From an uncultured Lachnospiraceae bacterium (GTDB lineage: Bacteria; Bacillota; Clostridia; Lachnospirales; Lachnospiraceae): a stretch of 64,000 bases of DNA. The position numbers and the translations under genes are program-made. The notes under the pieces are model-generated. The model was not told the DNA's origin. It worked only from the letters and a program-made list of their open reading frames with translations, and searched no databases. The number at the start of each line of letters is the position of its first letter. The first letter of the stretch is position 1. The stretch covers positions 1 through 64,000 of the forward strand of contig CAJUPJ010000015.1 of the NCBI GenBank assembly GCA_910588655.1. Reading direction: 5' to 3'. Shown here piece after piece: positions 34,578 through 43,886 of the stretch.

Positions 34578-36962
34578 ATGAAAAATACACACATCCGCAT
34601 TAAAAATGCACATATACACAATTTAAAAAATATAGATGTTTCTATTCCCAAGGAAAAACTTACTGTAATAACAGGTGTTTCTGGTAGTGGCAAGTCAAGC
34701 CCTGCTTTTGATACTTTATATGAAGAGGGCAAACGCAGGTATCTTATGTTTTCTGATACACAGTTTGGAATGGAAAGTGTACCGTCTTTTGATACAATAA
34801 CAGGGCTTTCACCAACTGTAGCAGTTGAACAGCGCACTATACGCCAGTCAAACCCAAGAAGTACTGTGGGCACTCGTACAAAATTAAGCGCTATTCTTGC
34901 AATGCTTTTTACAAATTATGGTGTAAGAAATCCAAAATGTGACGATGGAATACCTCTGTCTATGGAAATGTTCCAAAGAAATTCTGCAAAGGGAATGTGC
35001 GCTAAATGCATTGGAAAAGGCAGCACCCGTATTGTTTATGAGGATAAAATATATGGTGACGCTGGACAGAAAACCGGTGATATTTTAGAAGGCAAATTCC
35101 AAAAAATCAATACATGGCGTAATAAAATTAATGATTATCTCAAAGCGTTTAATCTGTCTTTTAATACAAAGCTAAAAAACCTGTCAGAAGAGCAGTTTTT
35201 TGCTTTAAAATATGGTTCACCGAAAACTAAATTCCAGGGGGTAAATTCCTTTGCACCAACTGCTAAAAGTACACTGGACTATGTACAGGATATAGAAAAA
35301 ATGTCTGGACGCCAGAAACTTTTTACTTTTACACAGGCATATGCCGAAGAAGCCACCTGCCCTAAATGCCAGGGTACAGGGCTTGGCATACAGGGGCTTC
35401 ACACAACAATATCTGGCAAAAACATAACAGAACTTGAAAATATGTATATTAGTGATTTACTGGATTTTATGGAGAAATATGCATTAGAAAACAACAATGC
35501 CCTTGCAAGGGAGATATGCACAAAGCTGCAGTGCATGGCAGATACAGGACTTTACCACCTTTCCCTTTCAAGACCTCTTCCAACATTATCAGGCGGCGAG
35601 ATACAAAGACTATTCCTGGCAAGCTATGTAATTGCAGATATGGACAGTATTATCTTTGTATTTGATGAACCAACAATAGGGCTTCATGAATTAGAAAAGG
35701 AGAAGCTAATCTCAATTATTAAAAACCTTGTAGAACGTGGCAATACAGTAATTGCAGTTGAACATGATGCAAACTTTATCAATAATGCTGATTATATTAT
35801 TGATATAGGGCCAGATGCAGGTATTAAAGGCGGCTGGAAAATTTTTGAAGGAGAATATAAGAAATTCCTGGAATGCAATAATTCAAAAACCGCCCCATTC
35901 CTTGCAGATAAAAGTAATTTTATAACAAGAGGCAAGACAAGGCAGCTTACAGGCAAAGAGCTTGTCCTGAAAGGCGCAGATACACATAATCTTAAAAATA
36001 TTACTGCCCATATCCCTCTTGGCATAATAACAGGCATAGCAGGTGTTTCAGGAAGCGGCAAATCCAGCCTGGTCTCAGATACTCTTGTCCCAATACTTAA
36101 AGAGGCACTAAAAGAGCGGTGTATTTCAGATGAAGTATATACCGCAGAAAATATTTCCTGCAATGCAGAACTATCTGGAACAGAAAATATTAAAAAATGT
36201 ATTATAATAGACCAGAAACCAATAGGAAGGTCTGTTACCTCCTGCCCTGCTACATATACAGGAATTTACGACAGAATACGTAAACTTTTTGCAGCAACAC
36301 AGATTTCAAAAGATTATGGGTATTCTATAGGAATGTTCTCTGTTAATTCAGAAGGAGGATGCCGTGTATGCCACGGACAGGGAACTATTAACTGGCACGC
36401 AGGAATGGGAAACCATATAGAAATTATATGCGAAGCCTGTGGCGGCGCAGGCTTTCTTCCAGAAACAATGGAAGTAGAACTAGATGGCAAAAATATAAAA
36501 GAAATACTTGATATGACCATAGATGAAGCATATATATTTTTCCAGGATAAGGATAAAACCATTTGCAATATATTAAACATATTACAACGTGTTGGCATGG
36601 GATATATTACACTTGGACAGAAAACTCCCACAATTTCTGGTGGTGAAAGCCAGCGTATTAAGCTTGCCAAAGAGCTGGGCAAAGGCAAAAATACCAGGGA
36701 TATTTTATATATCCTGGATGAACCGACAACAGGGCTGTCCTTTTATGACAGTGGCAGATTAATGGATTTATTGCAGGAACTTGTTGATACTGGCAATTCT
36801 GTAATTGTAACAGAACATGACCCTTATATATTATCAAACTGCGATTATATAATTGAACTTGGAAAAGGCGGCGGCTCTGACGGAGGAAATATTATTGCCA
36901 CTGGAACACCAGAAGAACTTAAAAATAATGTAAATTCAATAATTGGAGGATATCTCTTTTGA
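34578..36962 (+). CDS. UvrA-like ABC ATPase paralogue (drug-resistance type)
   Basis: 794 residues, shorter than housekeeping UvrA (about 940). Two ABC modules: Walker A GVSGSGKSS (near residue 37) and GVSGSGKSS again (near 489), signatures TLSGGEIQRL and TISGGESQRIKL, Walker B FVFDEPTIGLHE and YILDEPTTGLS. Zinc modules CAKCIGKG, CPKCQGTG, CRVCHGQG and CEACGGAG are present. The domains around the UvrB-binding region appear reduced. Such paralogues (UvrA2, DrrC-like) protect DNA against intercalating antibiotics. After Walker A the usual Leu is Pro (GKSSPAFDT), an oddity. It is coupled to the next gene by overlap. Confidence 0.88.
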   Translation: MKNTHIRIKNAHIHNLKNIDVSIPKEKLTVITGVSGSGKSSPAFDTLYEEGKRRYLMFSDTQFGMESVPSFDTITGLSPTVAVEQRTIRQSNPRSTVGTRTKLSAILAMLFTNYGVRNPKCDDGIPLSMEMFQRNSAKGMCAKCIGKGSTRIVYEDKIYGDAGQKTGDILEGKFQKINTWRNKINDYLKAFNLSFNTKLKNLSEEQFFALKYGSPKTKFQGVNSFAPTAKSTLDYVQDIEKMSGRQKLFTFTQAYAEEATCPKCQGTGLGIQGLHTTISGKNITELENMYISDLLDFMEKYALENNNALAREICTKLQCMADTGLYHLSLSRPLPTLSGGEIQRLFLASYVIADMDSIIFVFDEPTIGLHELEKEKLISIIKNLVERGNTVIAVEHDANFINNADYIIDIGPDAGIKGGWKIFEGEYKKFLECNNSKTAPFLADKSNFITRGKTRQLTGKELVLKGADTHNLKNITAHIPLGIITGIAGVSGSGKSSLVSDTLVPILKEALKERCISDEVYTAENISCNAELSGTENIKKCIIIDQKPIGRSVTSCPATYTGIYDRIRKLFAATQISKDYGYSIGMFSVNSEGGCRVCHGQGTINWHAGMGNHIEIICEACGGAGFLPETMEVELDGKNIKEILDMTIDEAYIFFQDKDKTICNILNILQRVGMGYITLGQKTPTISGGESQRIKLAKELGKGKNTRDILYILDEPTTGLSFYDSGRLMDLLQELVDTGNSVIVTEHDPYILSNCDYIIELGKGGGSDGGNIIATGTPEELKNNVNSIIGGYLF

Positions 36963-37957
36963 AAACGGATACTGGAAATGGAATAAATGATGCAATAGAC
37001 AACTATATATACCAAAAACATTACAGGCTGGTAAACAGCGTACTTTTTTATAAAGACGGGGAACTGCTGGCAGAACGGTATTATAATAAATTCACAAAAG
37101 AAAGCAGAAATAATATCAAATCTGTATGGAAAAGCATTATTTCAATATGTGCTGGTATATGCCTTAGTAAAGGCTTTATTAAAAGCTTTGACGAACCGGT
37201 TTCAAATTATATCCCCTTATTTGATGGAAGCCGCCATCCATACCACCAGATGCTTAAAATAAAACACCTTCTTACAATGACTTCAGGCATATACTGGAAT
37301 GGCGGCATACATTACCACTGTCCTATGCTGGTACAGTGCCTGCGCTCTGGCAATATAACAGAATATATTTCTGATATATATATGAAAGACCTGCCAGGAA
37401 GCTCACTTGTATATAAAGAATGGGATATAATGCTTGCATCAGAGGTTATACATAAAGCATCAGGAATGAATACTTATGACTTATGTGATAAATACCTGTA
37501 CCAGCCACTTGGAATACAAAGCGGCAGATGGTTTACTTCACAAGATGGTATATGCTATACAATTCCTGGCAATAATTTTCCTAGTACAGATGGTGATGCA
37601 GAAGAGGCAAAATCAGATTTATGTGCAAGGGATATGGCAAAAGCCGGATTTCTAATGTTAAACCAGGGAACTTATAACGGAATTAAAATTTTACCAGAAG
37701 AAACTGCCAGGCTGTTAATTACACCTGCAAGTACAATTCTTGGCAGCAAACCCTCTAAAAACACAAAATGGCTTGAAGATTATGGCATGTTCTGGTGGCT
37801 TGGCAGTGACTGTTACAGTGCTAAAGGTTTTGGCGGACAAAAGATAACAATAATCCCAGATAAAAATATTGTTTGTGTTATACAGGCAAAAGCAACAGCA
37901 TCTGGTAAAATTTATGATGACCTGCTGCCATTTATAATGGAATATTATGGTATATAA
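36959..37957 (+). CDS. Serine hydrolase, class C beta-lactamase-related
   Basis: 332 residues starting at TTG 36959, with GGAGG eight bases upstream, overlapping the UvrA-like stop by 3 bases. The nucleophile motif is SVWK (S55, K58), and the fold markers HLLTMTSGI and YQPLGI are typical of the beta-lactamase/DD-peptidase group. The Y-x-N motif is not obvious (YKEWD occupies the expected place). There is no signal peptide, so it acts in the cytoplasm and is more likely an esterase than a beta-lactamase. The translational coupling suggests a joint detoxification function with the UvrA-like ATPase. Confidence 0.85.
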   Translation: MKTDTGNGINDAIDNYIYQKHYRLVNSVLFYKDGELLAERYYNKFTKESRNNIKSVWKSIISICAGICLSKGFIKSFDEPVSNYIPLFDGSRHPYHQMLKIKHLLTMTSGIYWNGGIHYHCPMLVQCLRSGNITEYISDIYMKDLPGSSLVYKEWDIMLASEVIHKASGMNTYDLCDKYLYQPLGIQSGRWFTSQDGICYTIPGNNFPSTDGDAEEAKSDLCARDMAKAGFLMLNQGTYNGIKILPEETARLLITPASTILGSKPSKNTKWLEDYGMFWWLGSDCYSAKGFGGQKITIIPDKNIVCVIQAKATASGKIYDDLLPFIMEYYGI

Positions 37958-37975
37958 CTATTTACTGGCAGATTT

Positions 37976-38010
37976 AAGGGCATGCACACTATAATGGTGC
38001 ACATGCCCTT
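37976..38010. terminator. Bidirectional terminator between serine hydrolase and aminopeptidase genes
   Basis: AAGGGCATG (37976-37984) pairs with CATGCCCTT (38002-38010), with inner GCAC/GTGC. It serves the rightward hydrolase gene and overlaps the last 22 bases of the convergent aminopeptidase gene. Confidence 0.65.
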
Positions 38011-39785
38011 TCTAACCACTCTGTTTCTTCCACATCAAGATATGGGGAAATATTTTCATAAACTTTCTTATGGTAATTATTTAACAGTTCCTTTTCTTTA
38101 TCATCCATTAATTCTATATTTATTAAATCCCTGTCAAATGGAACTAATGTCAGATGTTCAAATCCCATAAACTGCCCATACTCTGTTTTCTCACGTTTTA
38201 CACATAGTATAAGGTTCTCAAGACGTATTCCAAATCTGCCTTCAATATATATTCCCGGTTCATCTGATGTAACCATTCCTTCTTCAAGTACAGCATTTTC
38301 ACCAGGATACGGAAGTATATGGTATCTGAAAGCATTAGGAGGCTCATGCACATTTAAAAGATACCCAACACCGTGCCCTGTACCGTGGTTATAGTTACAT
38401 CCCATATCCCATAAAGGCTTTCTTGCAATATAATCAAGTGAAACACCTGTACATCCATAAAGAAAATGTGCATCACATAAGTTTAAATTACCACGCAGTA
38501 CAGCAGTATAATATTTTTTCTGTTCTTCTGTTGCCCTGTTTCCAATAAGAATAGTCCTTGTTATATCTGTTGTACCTTCCAGGTAATGCCCGCCTGTATC
38601 TACTAATAAAAGATTACCTGGTTCTACAGCCACATCTGTTCCAGGAACTGCAGAATAATGCACTATAGCCCCGTGGCTTCCATAACCAGCTATAGTATCA
38701 AAACTTGGTTCTATATAATTTTCGCCCCTGCTTCTTATTTTCTCCAGCTTTTCTATCAGGCTTAACTCTGACATCTGCGTCCTGCCCATATTCTTTTTAA
38801 TCCAGTATATAAACCTTGTAACAGCAACACCATCTTTAATATGGGCTTCCTTTATATTGGCAGTTTCTATATTATTTTTTACTGCTTTCCACAATACTGA
38901 AGGATTAACAAGGTCAAGGATTTTTGCTTCTGCTGGAATGTTATTTACTATAGAATAGTTTACAGCACTCTTATCAAGCATAATCTTGCTTCCAGGCCCA
39001 AAGTCCTTTACATAACTATATATATCATTATAATCCCTTACTAAGACTCCTGCATCTGCAAGTACATTTTCCACCTTCCAGTCTAATGCCCCTTTGCCAG
39101 CAAAAAGTATAATATCCTCAATTCCAATTATAAGATATGACAAGACCACTGGATTACAATGGACATCATTTCCTCTTATATTCAAAATCCATGCTATATC
39201 ATCAAGTGTACTAACAATATGGTAATCTGCACCATGCTTACGCATGTATTCCCTTATCCTTGTGATTTTATCCTCTCTTTTCTCACCAGCATAACATATA
39301 TCCAGAAGCATTGCGGGCTGTGGTGCTATCTGTGGCCTTTCCTGCCATATTTCACCCACAAGGTCAAGGCTGCTGTTAATCTTTGCACCTGTTACCTCAA
39401 AGCTTGCCAGAATATCTTCCGCCCATGCCGATGGAACAGTTCTCCCATCAAAACCAAGCACTTCACCAGCCTGCAGGTTTTCTACAATATAATCTTTTAT
39501 CTTAATTGTGCCTTCTGTCCCTGCTTTATAAAGCTTAATACCGCTTCCCTTTAATTGTTCTTCTGCCTGTATAAAATACCTTCCGTCCGTCCAGAGCCCT
39601 GCCTCTTCCATCGTCACCACAACAGTACCCGCCGAACCATCAAATCCCGATATAAACTCCCTGCATTTAAAATAATTCCCTGTATATTCAGAATTATGGA
39701 AATCATTTGACGGGATATAATACATGCTAATTCCGTTTTCTTTCATGCAAATACGGAGTGCATCAACTCTCTGTGCTATATCCAA
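37989..39785 (-). CDS. Xaa-Pro aminopeptidase (aminopeptidase P family, M24)
   Basis: 598 residues, the long three-domain form: two creatinase-like N-terminal domains (about 1-310) and a pita-bread catalytic domain. Metal ligands appear in LLVDTGGHYLEGTTDITRT (two Asp), GTGHGVGYLLNVHEPP (His), EEGMVTSDEPGIY (Glu) and FGIRLENLI (Glu). It removes N-terminal residues before proline in the cytoplasm. The start is TTG 39785, with GGAGGG seven bases upstream, overlapping the 3' end of rsmA by 23 bases, so the two are co-transcribed. Confidence 0.93.
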   Translation of the reverse strand: MDIAQRVDALRICMKENGISMYYIPSNDFHNSEYTGNYFKCREFISGFDGSAGTVVVTMEEAGLWTDGRYFIQAEEQLKGSGIKLYKAGTEGTIKIKDYIVENLQAGEVLGFDGRTVPSAWAEDILASFEVTGAKINSSLDLVGEIWQERPQIAPQPAMLLDICYAGEKREDKITRIREYMRKHGADYHIVSTLDDIAWILNIRGNDVHCNPVVLSYLIIGIEDIILFAGKGALDWKVENVLADAGVLVRDYNDIYSYVKDFGPGSKIMLDKSAVNYSIVNNIPAEAKILDLVNPSVLWKAVKNNIETANIKEAHIKDGVAVTRFIYWIKKNMGRTQMSELSLIEKLEKIRSRGENYIEPSFDTIAGYGSHGAIVHYSAVPGTDVAVEPGNLLLVDTGGHYLEGTTDITRTILIGNRATEEQKKYYTAVLRGNLNLCDAHFLYGCTGVSLDYIARKPLWDMGCNYNHGTGHGVGYLLNVHEPPNAFRYHILPYPGENAVLEEGMVTSDEPGIYIEGRFGIRLENLILCVKREKTEYGQFMGFEHLTLVPFDRDLINIELMDDKEKELLNNYHKKVYENISPYLDVEETEWLERACAPL

Positions 39786-40662
39786 TACCCTGCCCTCCTC
39801 TTAAACTGCCAAGTATATTGCTAAATTCCGCAAACTGTGCAAGCGACAGTGTTTCACCCCTTATTGTTTCTTTAAGCCCCATCTGTCTTAAAGCTTCTGC
39901 CACCTGTTCTTTATCCACACCAAGCCTGCTGTCATTTGCCAGCCCGTTCTGCAGCGTCTTCCTCCTCTGGTTAAACGATGCACGTATAATTCCAAACATA
40001 AACTTTTCATTATCTACATTAACACATGGTTTGCTATGTGAGCACAGCCTGATAACCGCAGAACCTACACCTGGACGCGGCATAAAACAATTTGCAGGGA
40101 CATTGGCAACAATCTCTGCCTCAGAATAATACTGTACTGCCAAAGACAATGCACCATAATCCTTAGTACCAGGCCCCGCCTGCATCCTCTGCGCAACTTC
40201 TTTCTGCACCATTACTGTAATACTGTCAAATGGCACATGGCTTTCTAATATCCCCATAATAACAGGGGTTGTTATATAATATGGAAGATTAGCCACAACC
40301 TTAATAGCCTTGCCGCCATTTCTTTCTTCAGCAATCTTATTAATATCTATTTTTAGTATATCATCATTAACCACTGTAACATTATTGTAACCTGAAAGGG
40401 TTTCCGAAAGAACTGGCAAAAGGCTGTTGTCAATTTCAACCGCCATTACTTCCCTTGCGTTTTCACAAAGGTATTGTGTAAGAGTCCCAATTCCTGGGCC
40501 AACCTCTAATACAAAATCCTCACTTGAAACTCCAGCGGCATCTATTATTTTATCCAAAACATGCGTATCTATGAGAAAATTCTGTCCAAACCGTTTCTGG
40601 AATTTAATATTATATTTTTTTAAAATTTCTATAGTATTCTGCGGTATTCCAAGTGATGCCAT
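39763..40662 (-). CDS. rsmA: 16S rRNA dimethyladenosine transferase
   Basis: 299 residues. It dimethylates two adjacent adenosines near the 3' end of 16S rRNA. Motifs: FQKRFGQNFLID, SAM-binding VLEVGPGIGTLT (near 50), and the catalytic NLPYYITTPV (near 125). Normal length, with AAGGAGG before the ATG. It heads an operon with the aminopeptidase. Its upstream side is occupied by palindromic repeats G and H. Confidence 0.96.
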   Translation of the reverse strand: MASLGIPQNTIEILKKYNIKFQKRFGQNFLIDTHVLDKIIDAAGVSSEDFVLEVGPGIGTLTQYLCENAREVMAVEIDNSLLPVLSETLSGYNNVTVVNDDILKIDINKIAEERNGGKAIKVVANLPYYITTPVIMGILESHVPFDSITVMVQKEVAQRMQAGPGTKDYGALSLAVQYYSEAEIVANVPANCFMPRPGVGSAVIRLCSHSKPCVNVDNEKFMFGIIRASFNQRRKTLQNGLANDSRLGVDKEQVAEALRQMGLKETIRGETLSLAQFAEFSNILGSLRGGQGIGYSTES

Positions 40663-40798
40663 GCTTCCTCCTTATCTGCTTCTGCCCTGGCTTTATAAAA
40701 CCTGTTTGCTAAATCCATATATAGCTGTTTTTATATTACAACTGTAATTATCACATAACAGTATAACACTTTCCAGTACAAAGTCAAATAAATGGTGG

Positions 40799-41097
40799 AT
40801 AATTTCCAGTTATCTTGTGTTGGTGGACGGACGCAGGATTTTCTGTGTTCCATCTAATATTATTCTATTCCAGGGCACGCTTGCGCTACGACAGCCCACG
40901 TAATGGCGCATAAAATCCCTATGCCACAAAAAACAAACATTTTTTGTGGCATTTGAAACGGGATTTAAACGCCAACGGGGCTGAAGTGCCCCTGGAATAG
41001 AATAATATTAGATGGAACACTAGAAACCTGCTGTACCCTGGCAAAACCACAGAAAACATGGTATAAAAACAGAATAAATACTATAACTGGAAATTAT
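40799..41097. repeat. Palindromic repeat G (type 1 with large central hairpin)
   Basis: Perfect terminal inverted 15-mers ATAATTTCCAGTTAT (40799-40813) and its inverse (41083-41097). Inner arms include GTGTTCCATCTAATATTATT against AATAATATTAGATGGAACAC, CCAGGGCAC against GTGCCCCTGG, AAATCCC/GGGATTT and a central ATGCCACAAAAAA/TTTTTTGTGGCAT hairpin. A 93-base linker leads to copy H. Confidence 0.85.
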
Positions 41098-41190
41098 GAT
41101 GTGGAAAGTATTATTCAGACGAACGTAAGCATAAATATTAACGGTTTCGTTGCATAATAAATGACTAGCAGAATAATCCATCCCACCCCA

Positions 41191-41755
41191 TTTCCAGTTA
41201 TCATTTTGTTTTGGAGTTTATTGTAAATAGCTGGTGACAGGTTTTGCGTGCCAGATGCCAGAATTATTCCGTAAAAGGGGTAATTTGAGCCCGGTGGCAT
41301 TTAAGTCCCTATGTTCCAGTGGAAACGTTAGTTTACTTTGGGATATAGGGGCTTTATGTGCCGCTCGGTGGCTTATCGTAGCGCAATGTCATTTAATTAA
41401 GAGTTTATATAGAAAATATTTTTATAAATTGCCAAAGAGCAGACTAGCTGGCAAATTCCAAATGTGCTTCCATGAAAAAGCTGTACGAAGCCGCTGGTGC
41501 TTAAGCCCTGTATTAAATGTTCCGAAGGAACATAAGGGCTTTATGCATCCATTGCGTGCGAGTCCAAGCGGAAGCGTGCTTTGTTCATGGAAGACACTTT
41601 GGATTTGCCAGCGCATCCCATCATTGTTAAATTCCACATCTCCCTTAACTAAATGACATTGCAACGTAGCGGAAGCGTGCCCCTGTACGGAATATTCTGG
41701 CTCTGGCACTAAAAACCGTCAGTCAGTTCACACCAACACAAGATAACTGGAAATT
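41191..41755. repeat. Palindromic repeat H (type 2) with a second element nested inside
   Basis: Outer ends TTTCCAGTTAT (41191) and AGATAACTGGAAATT (to 41755). The left part matches copy E (GATGCCAGAATTATTCCGTA, AAAGGGGTA, inner hairpin CCCTAT/ATAGGG, GCTTATCGTAGCG). It is then interrupted at about 41384 by a roughly 275-bp segment bounded by AATGTCATTTAATTAAG and CTTAACTAAATGACATT. That segment carries its own palindrome (CTTCCATGAA, GCTTAAGCCC/GGGCTTTATG, TTCATGGAAG). The outer element resumes with CGTAGCGGAAGCGTGCCCC. An open frame of 140 codons across it is a by-product of the repeat. Confidence 0.85.
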
Positions 41756-41810
41756 ATCATAATCAAGAGCAGTTTCTTCCTATTAAATTGTCATTTAGAA
41801 TAATAAAATA

Positions 41811-41839
41811 TTGACAATGAATTTTAAGAGTATTATAAT
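41811..41839 (+). promoter_or_regulatory. Consensus sigma-A promoter for the permease gene
   Basis: TTGACA (41811-41816) and TATAAT (41834-41839), both perfect, with a 17-base spacer, about 60 bases before the permease ATG. Confidence 0.8.
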
Positions 41840-41900
41840 TTGCGTTGGCAAGATAAAAATAAAATCTACTATAACAAAAAAATGAAAGGGGATAGGGAAC

Positions 41901-43256
41901 ATGATAGCACAAGTCTTGGCCGTGGTTATTTTTGTTGCAATGTTTCTATTAATCGTATCAGAAAAAATAGAAAGGCATATTGTAACATTAGGATGCGGTT
42001 TACTAACCATCTTACTGGTATTTGGACTTTCAATGCATAGTACCTCAGCAATCTTTAAAACTTTAAACCTGCACAGTATTATTACTAAATCTTTCTGGTA
42101 TGTTTCAGGCGCAAGCAGTGAAGAAACATCTGGAATTAACTGGGCAACAATTATATTTATCTTTGGAATGATGGTAATGGTAGAGGGAATGGCAAAGGCG
42201 GGCTTTTTCCGCTGGCTTTGTATGAAACTTGCAAAGATGGTAAATTATAAGCCTGTACCTTTATTTATTACATTTATGGTTATGTCCTCTATACTCGCAA
42301 TGTTTATAGACAGCATTACTGTTATTTTATTCCTTGCAGCAGTTACAATAGAGCTGGCTAAATTATTAAAATTTAACCCTGTTCCGATGATTTTATCAGA
42401 AATTTTCTGTGCAAACCTCGGAGGCTCTGCTACAATGTGCGGTGACCCGCCAAATATTATTATAGGGACATCCCTTGAACTTTCTTTTGCTGACTTTTTA
42501 ACTAACACTGGTGTTATTGCTGCAATAAGCCTTGTTTTTGTAATTGTTTATTTCTATTTTGTATTTGGAAAGACAATGGCGGCTGACTCTTCAAAAGATA
42601 TTGATTTATCAGCAATACCAGAGCCAAAAGATGCTATTACTAATAAAAGGGATTTTATAATAAGCAGCATTATATTTGGATGTGCTGTTGTACTTCTTGT
42701 AACACATGCACAGACTGGACTGACAGTTGCATTTATTGGCACTGCTGTAGCTGTTGTTACTCTAATTGCCGCTGGCACAAGTGCTTTTGAATTATTAAAA
42801 AAAGTCGACTATAAAACTCTTATGTTCTTTATAGGTTTATTTGCAGTTGTTGGCGGGCTGGAAGAAACAGGAATACTTAAAATAGTTGCCAATTTTATAG
42901 GTGATATCAGTGGTGGCAATTTAAAACTTATGGTAGCAATTATTATATGGATTTCAGCAATAGCTAGCGCATTTGTTGACAATATTCCATTTGCTGCAAC
43001 AATGATACCTATTATAAAAAGCCTTGCAGCTACAACAGGCGTTAATATTGAAACACTTGCATGGGCTTTATCTATGGGAACGGATATAGGAGGAAGTGCT
43101 ACACCAATTGGTGCTTCTGCTAATGTAGTTGGAACATCCGTAGCAGCTAAAAATGGTTACATTATTGGCTGGGGCAAATATTGTAAATCAGCCGCACCTG
43201 CAACTATTATAGTAATAACAATATCAATGATTGTAATATTTATAAGATATTGTTAA
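41901..43256 (+). CDS. ArsB/NhaD-type ion permease
   Basis: 451 residues and about 11-12 hydrophobic helices. Conserved family segments: FIFGMMVMVEGMAKAGFFRW, SAFVDNIPFAATMIPIIKSL and GGSATMCGDPPNIIIGTSLE, characteristic of the SLC13/ArsB/NhaD superfamily (P-protein branch). The transported ion cannot be told from the sequence; arsenite, Na+/H+ exchange or a dicarboxylate are all possible, and no ars genes are nearby. AAAGGGG precedes the ATG. It forms an operon with the cytidylate kinase-like gene 15 bases downstream, driven by a consensus promoter. Confidence 0.88.
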   Translation: MIAQVLAVVIFVAMFLLIVSEKIERHIVTLGCGLLTILLVFGLSMHSTSAIFKTLNLHSIITKSFWYVSGASSEETSGINWATIIFIFGMMVMVEGMAKAGFFRWLCMKLAKMVNYKPVPLFITFMVMSSILAMFIDSITVILFLAAVTIELAKLLKFNPVPMILSEIFCANLGGSATMCGDPPNIIIGTSLELSFADFLTNTGVIAAISLVFVIVYFYFVFGKTMAADSSKDIDLSAIPEPKDAITNKRDFIISSIIFGCAVVLLVTHAQTGLTVAFIGTAVAVVTLIAAGTSAFELLKKVDYKTLMFFIGLFAVVGGLEETGILKIVANFIGDISGGNLKLMVAIIIWISAIASAFVDNIPFAATMIPIIKSLAATTGVNIETLAWALSMGTDIGGSATPIGASANVVGTSVAAKNGYIIGWGKYCKSAAPATIIVITISMIVIFIRYC

Positions 43257-43271
43257 ATAAGGAGGATTTTA

Positions 43272-43871
43272 ATGGATAAACAGGTAATTATAGCAATAAG
43301 CCGTGAATATGGAAGTGCCGGGCATGAAATTGCAGAAAAAGTCGCCAGGGACTTAGGGCTTAAACTCTATGACAGAAATATGTTAGATGATATTTCAAAG
43401 GATAAAGATATCCATGTTGAATATCTCGAAAAATATGATGAGAAACCTAAAAAACTTTTCAGCTCCAGAAGAGTGGGTGCATACACTAATTCCATTGAGG
43501 AAATAATTGCAGAAATGCAGTTTGATTACTTACGTGAAAAAGCAGATACAGGTGAGTCATTTGTTATTGTTGGCAGATGTGCAGAAACTGTATTAAAAGA
43601 CAGAAAAGGCCTGATTTCTGTTTTTATACTTGGAAATTATGAAGTTAAACTCAAACGTATTATGGATAAATACCATTTAAGTGAAACAGATGCCGCTACT
43701 AAAATTAAAAGGCATGATAAACATAGAAAACAGTACCATAACCATTATTCAGATGGTAAATGGGGCGACTCAAGGCTGTATGATTTATGCATTAACAGCA
43801 GCCATCTTGGCATAGATAAAACAGCAATAATAATTAAAGATTATATAAAAGAAATAATGGATACCCTGTAA
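43272..43871 (+). CDS. Cytidylate kinase-like family protein
   Basis: 199 residues. The start ISREYGSAGHEIAEKVARDL replaces the normal P-loop GxGxGKS of cytidylate kinase by the REYGSAGxxI variant that defines the AAK6/cytidylate-kinase-like group, common beside transporters in Firmicutes. Later segments VIVGRCAETVLKD and DKHRKQYHNHYSDGKWGD fit that group. Catalytic activity on CMP is doubtful. The AAGGAGG site is five to eight bases from the ATG. Operon partner of the permease, so it may regulate transport. Confidence 0.88.
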   Translation: MDKQVIIAISREYGSAGHEIAEKVARDLGLKLYDRNMLDDISKDKDIHVEYLEKYDEKPKKLFSSRRVGAYTNSIEEIIAEMQFDYLREKADTGESFVIVGRCAETVLKDRKGLISVFILGNYEVKLKRIMDKYHLSETDAATKIKRHDKHRKQYHNHYSDGKWGDSRLYDLCINSSHLGIDKTAIIIKDYIKEIMDTL

Positions 43872-43886
43872 ATAAAGTTTAAAACA

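Noticed and set aside
41234..41656. 140-codon open frame on the plus strand
   Set aside because: It runs through palindromic repeat H and its nested insert; no ribosome site and no protein-like composition.
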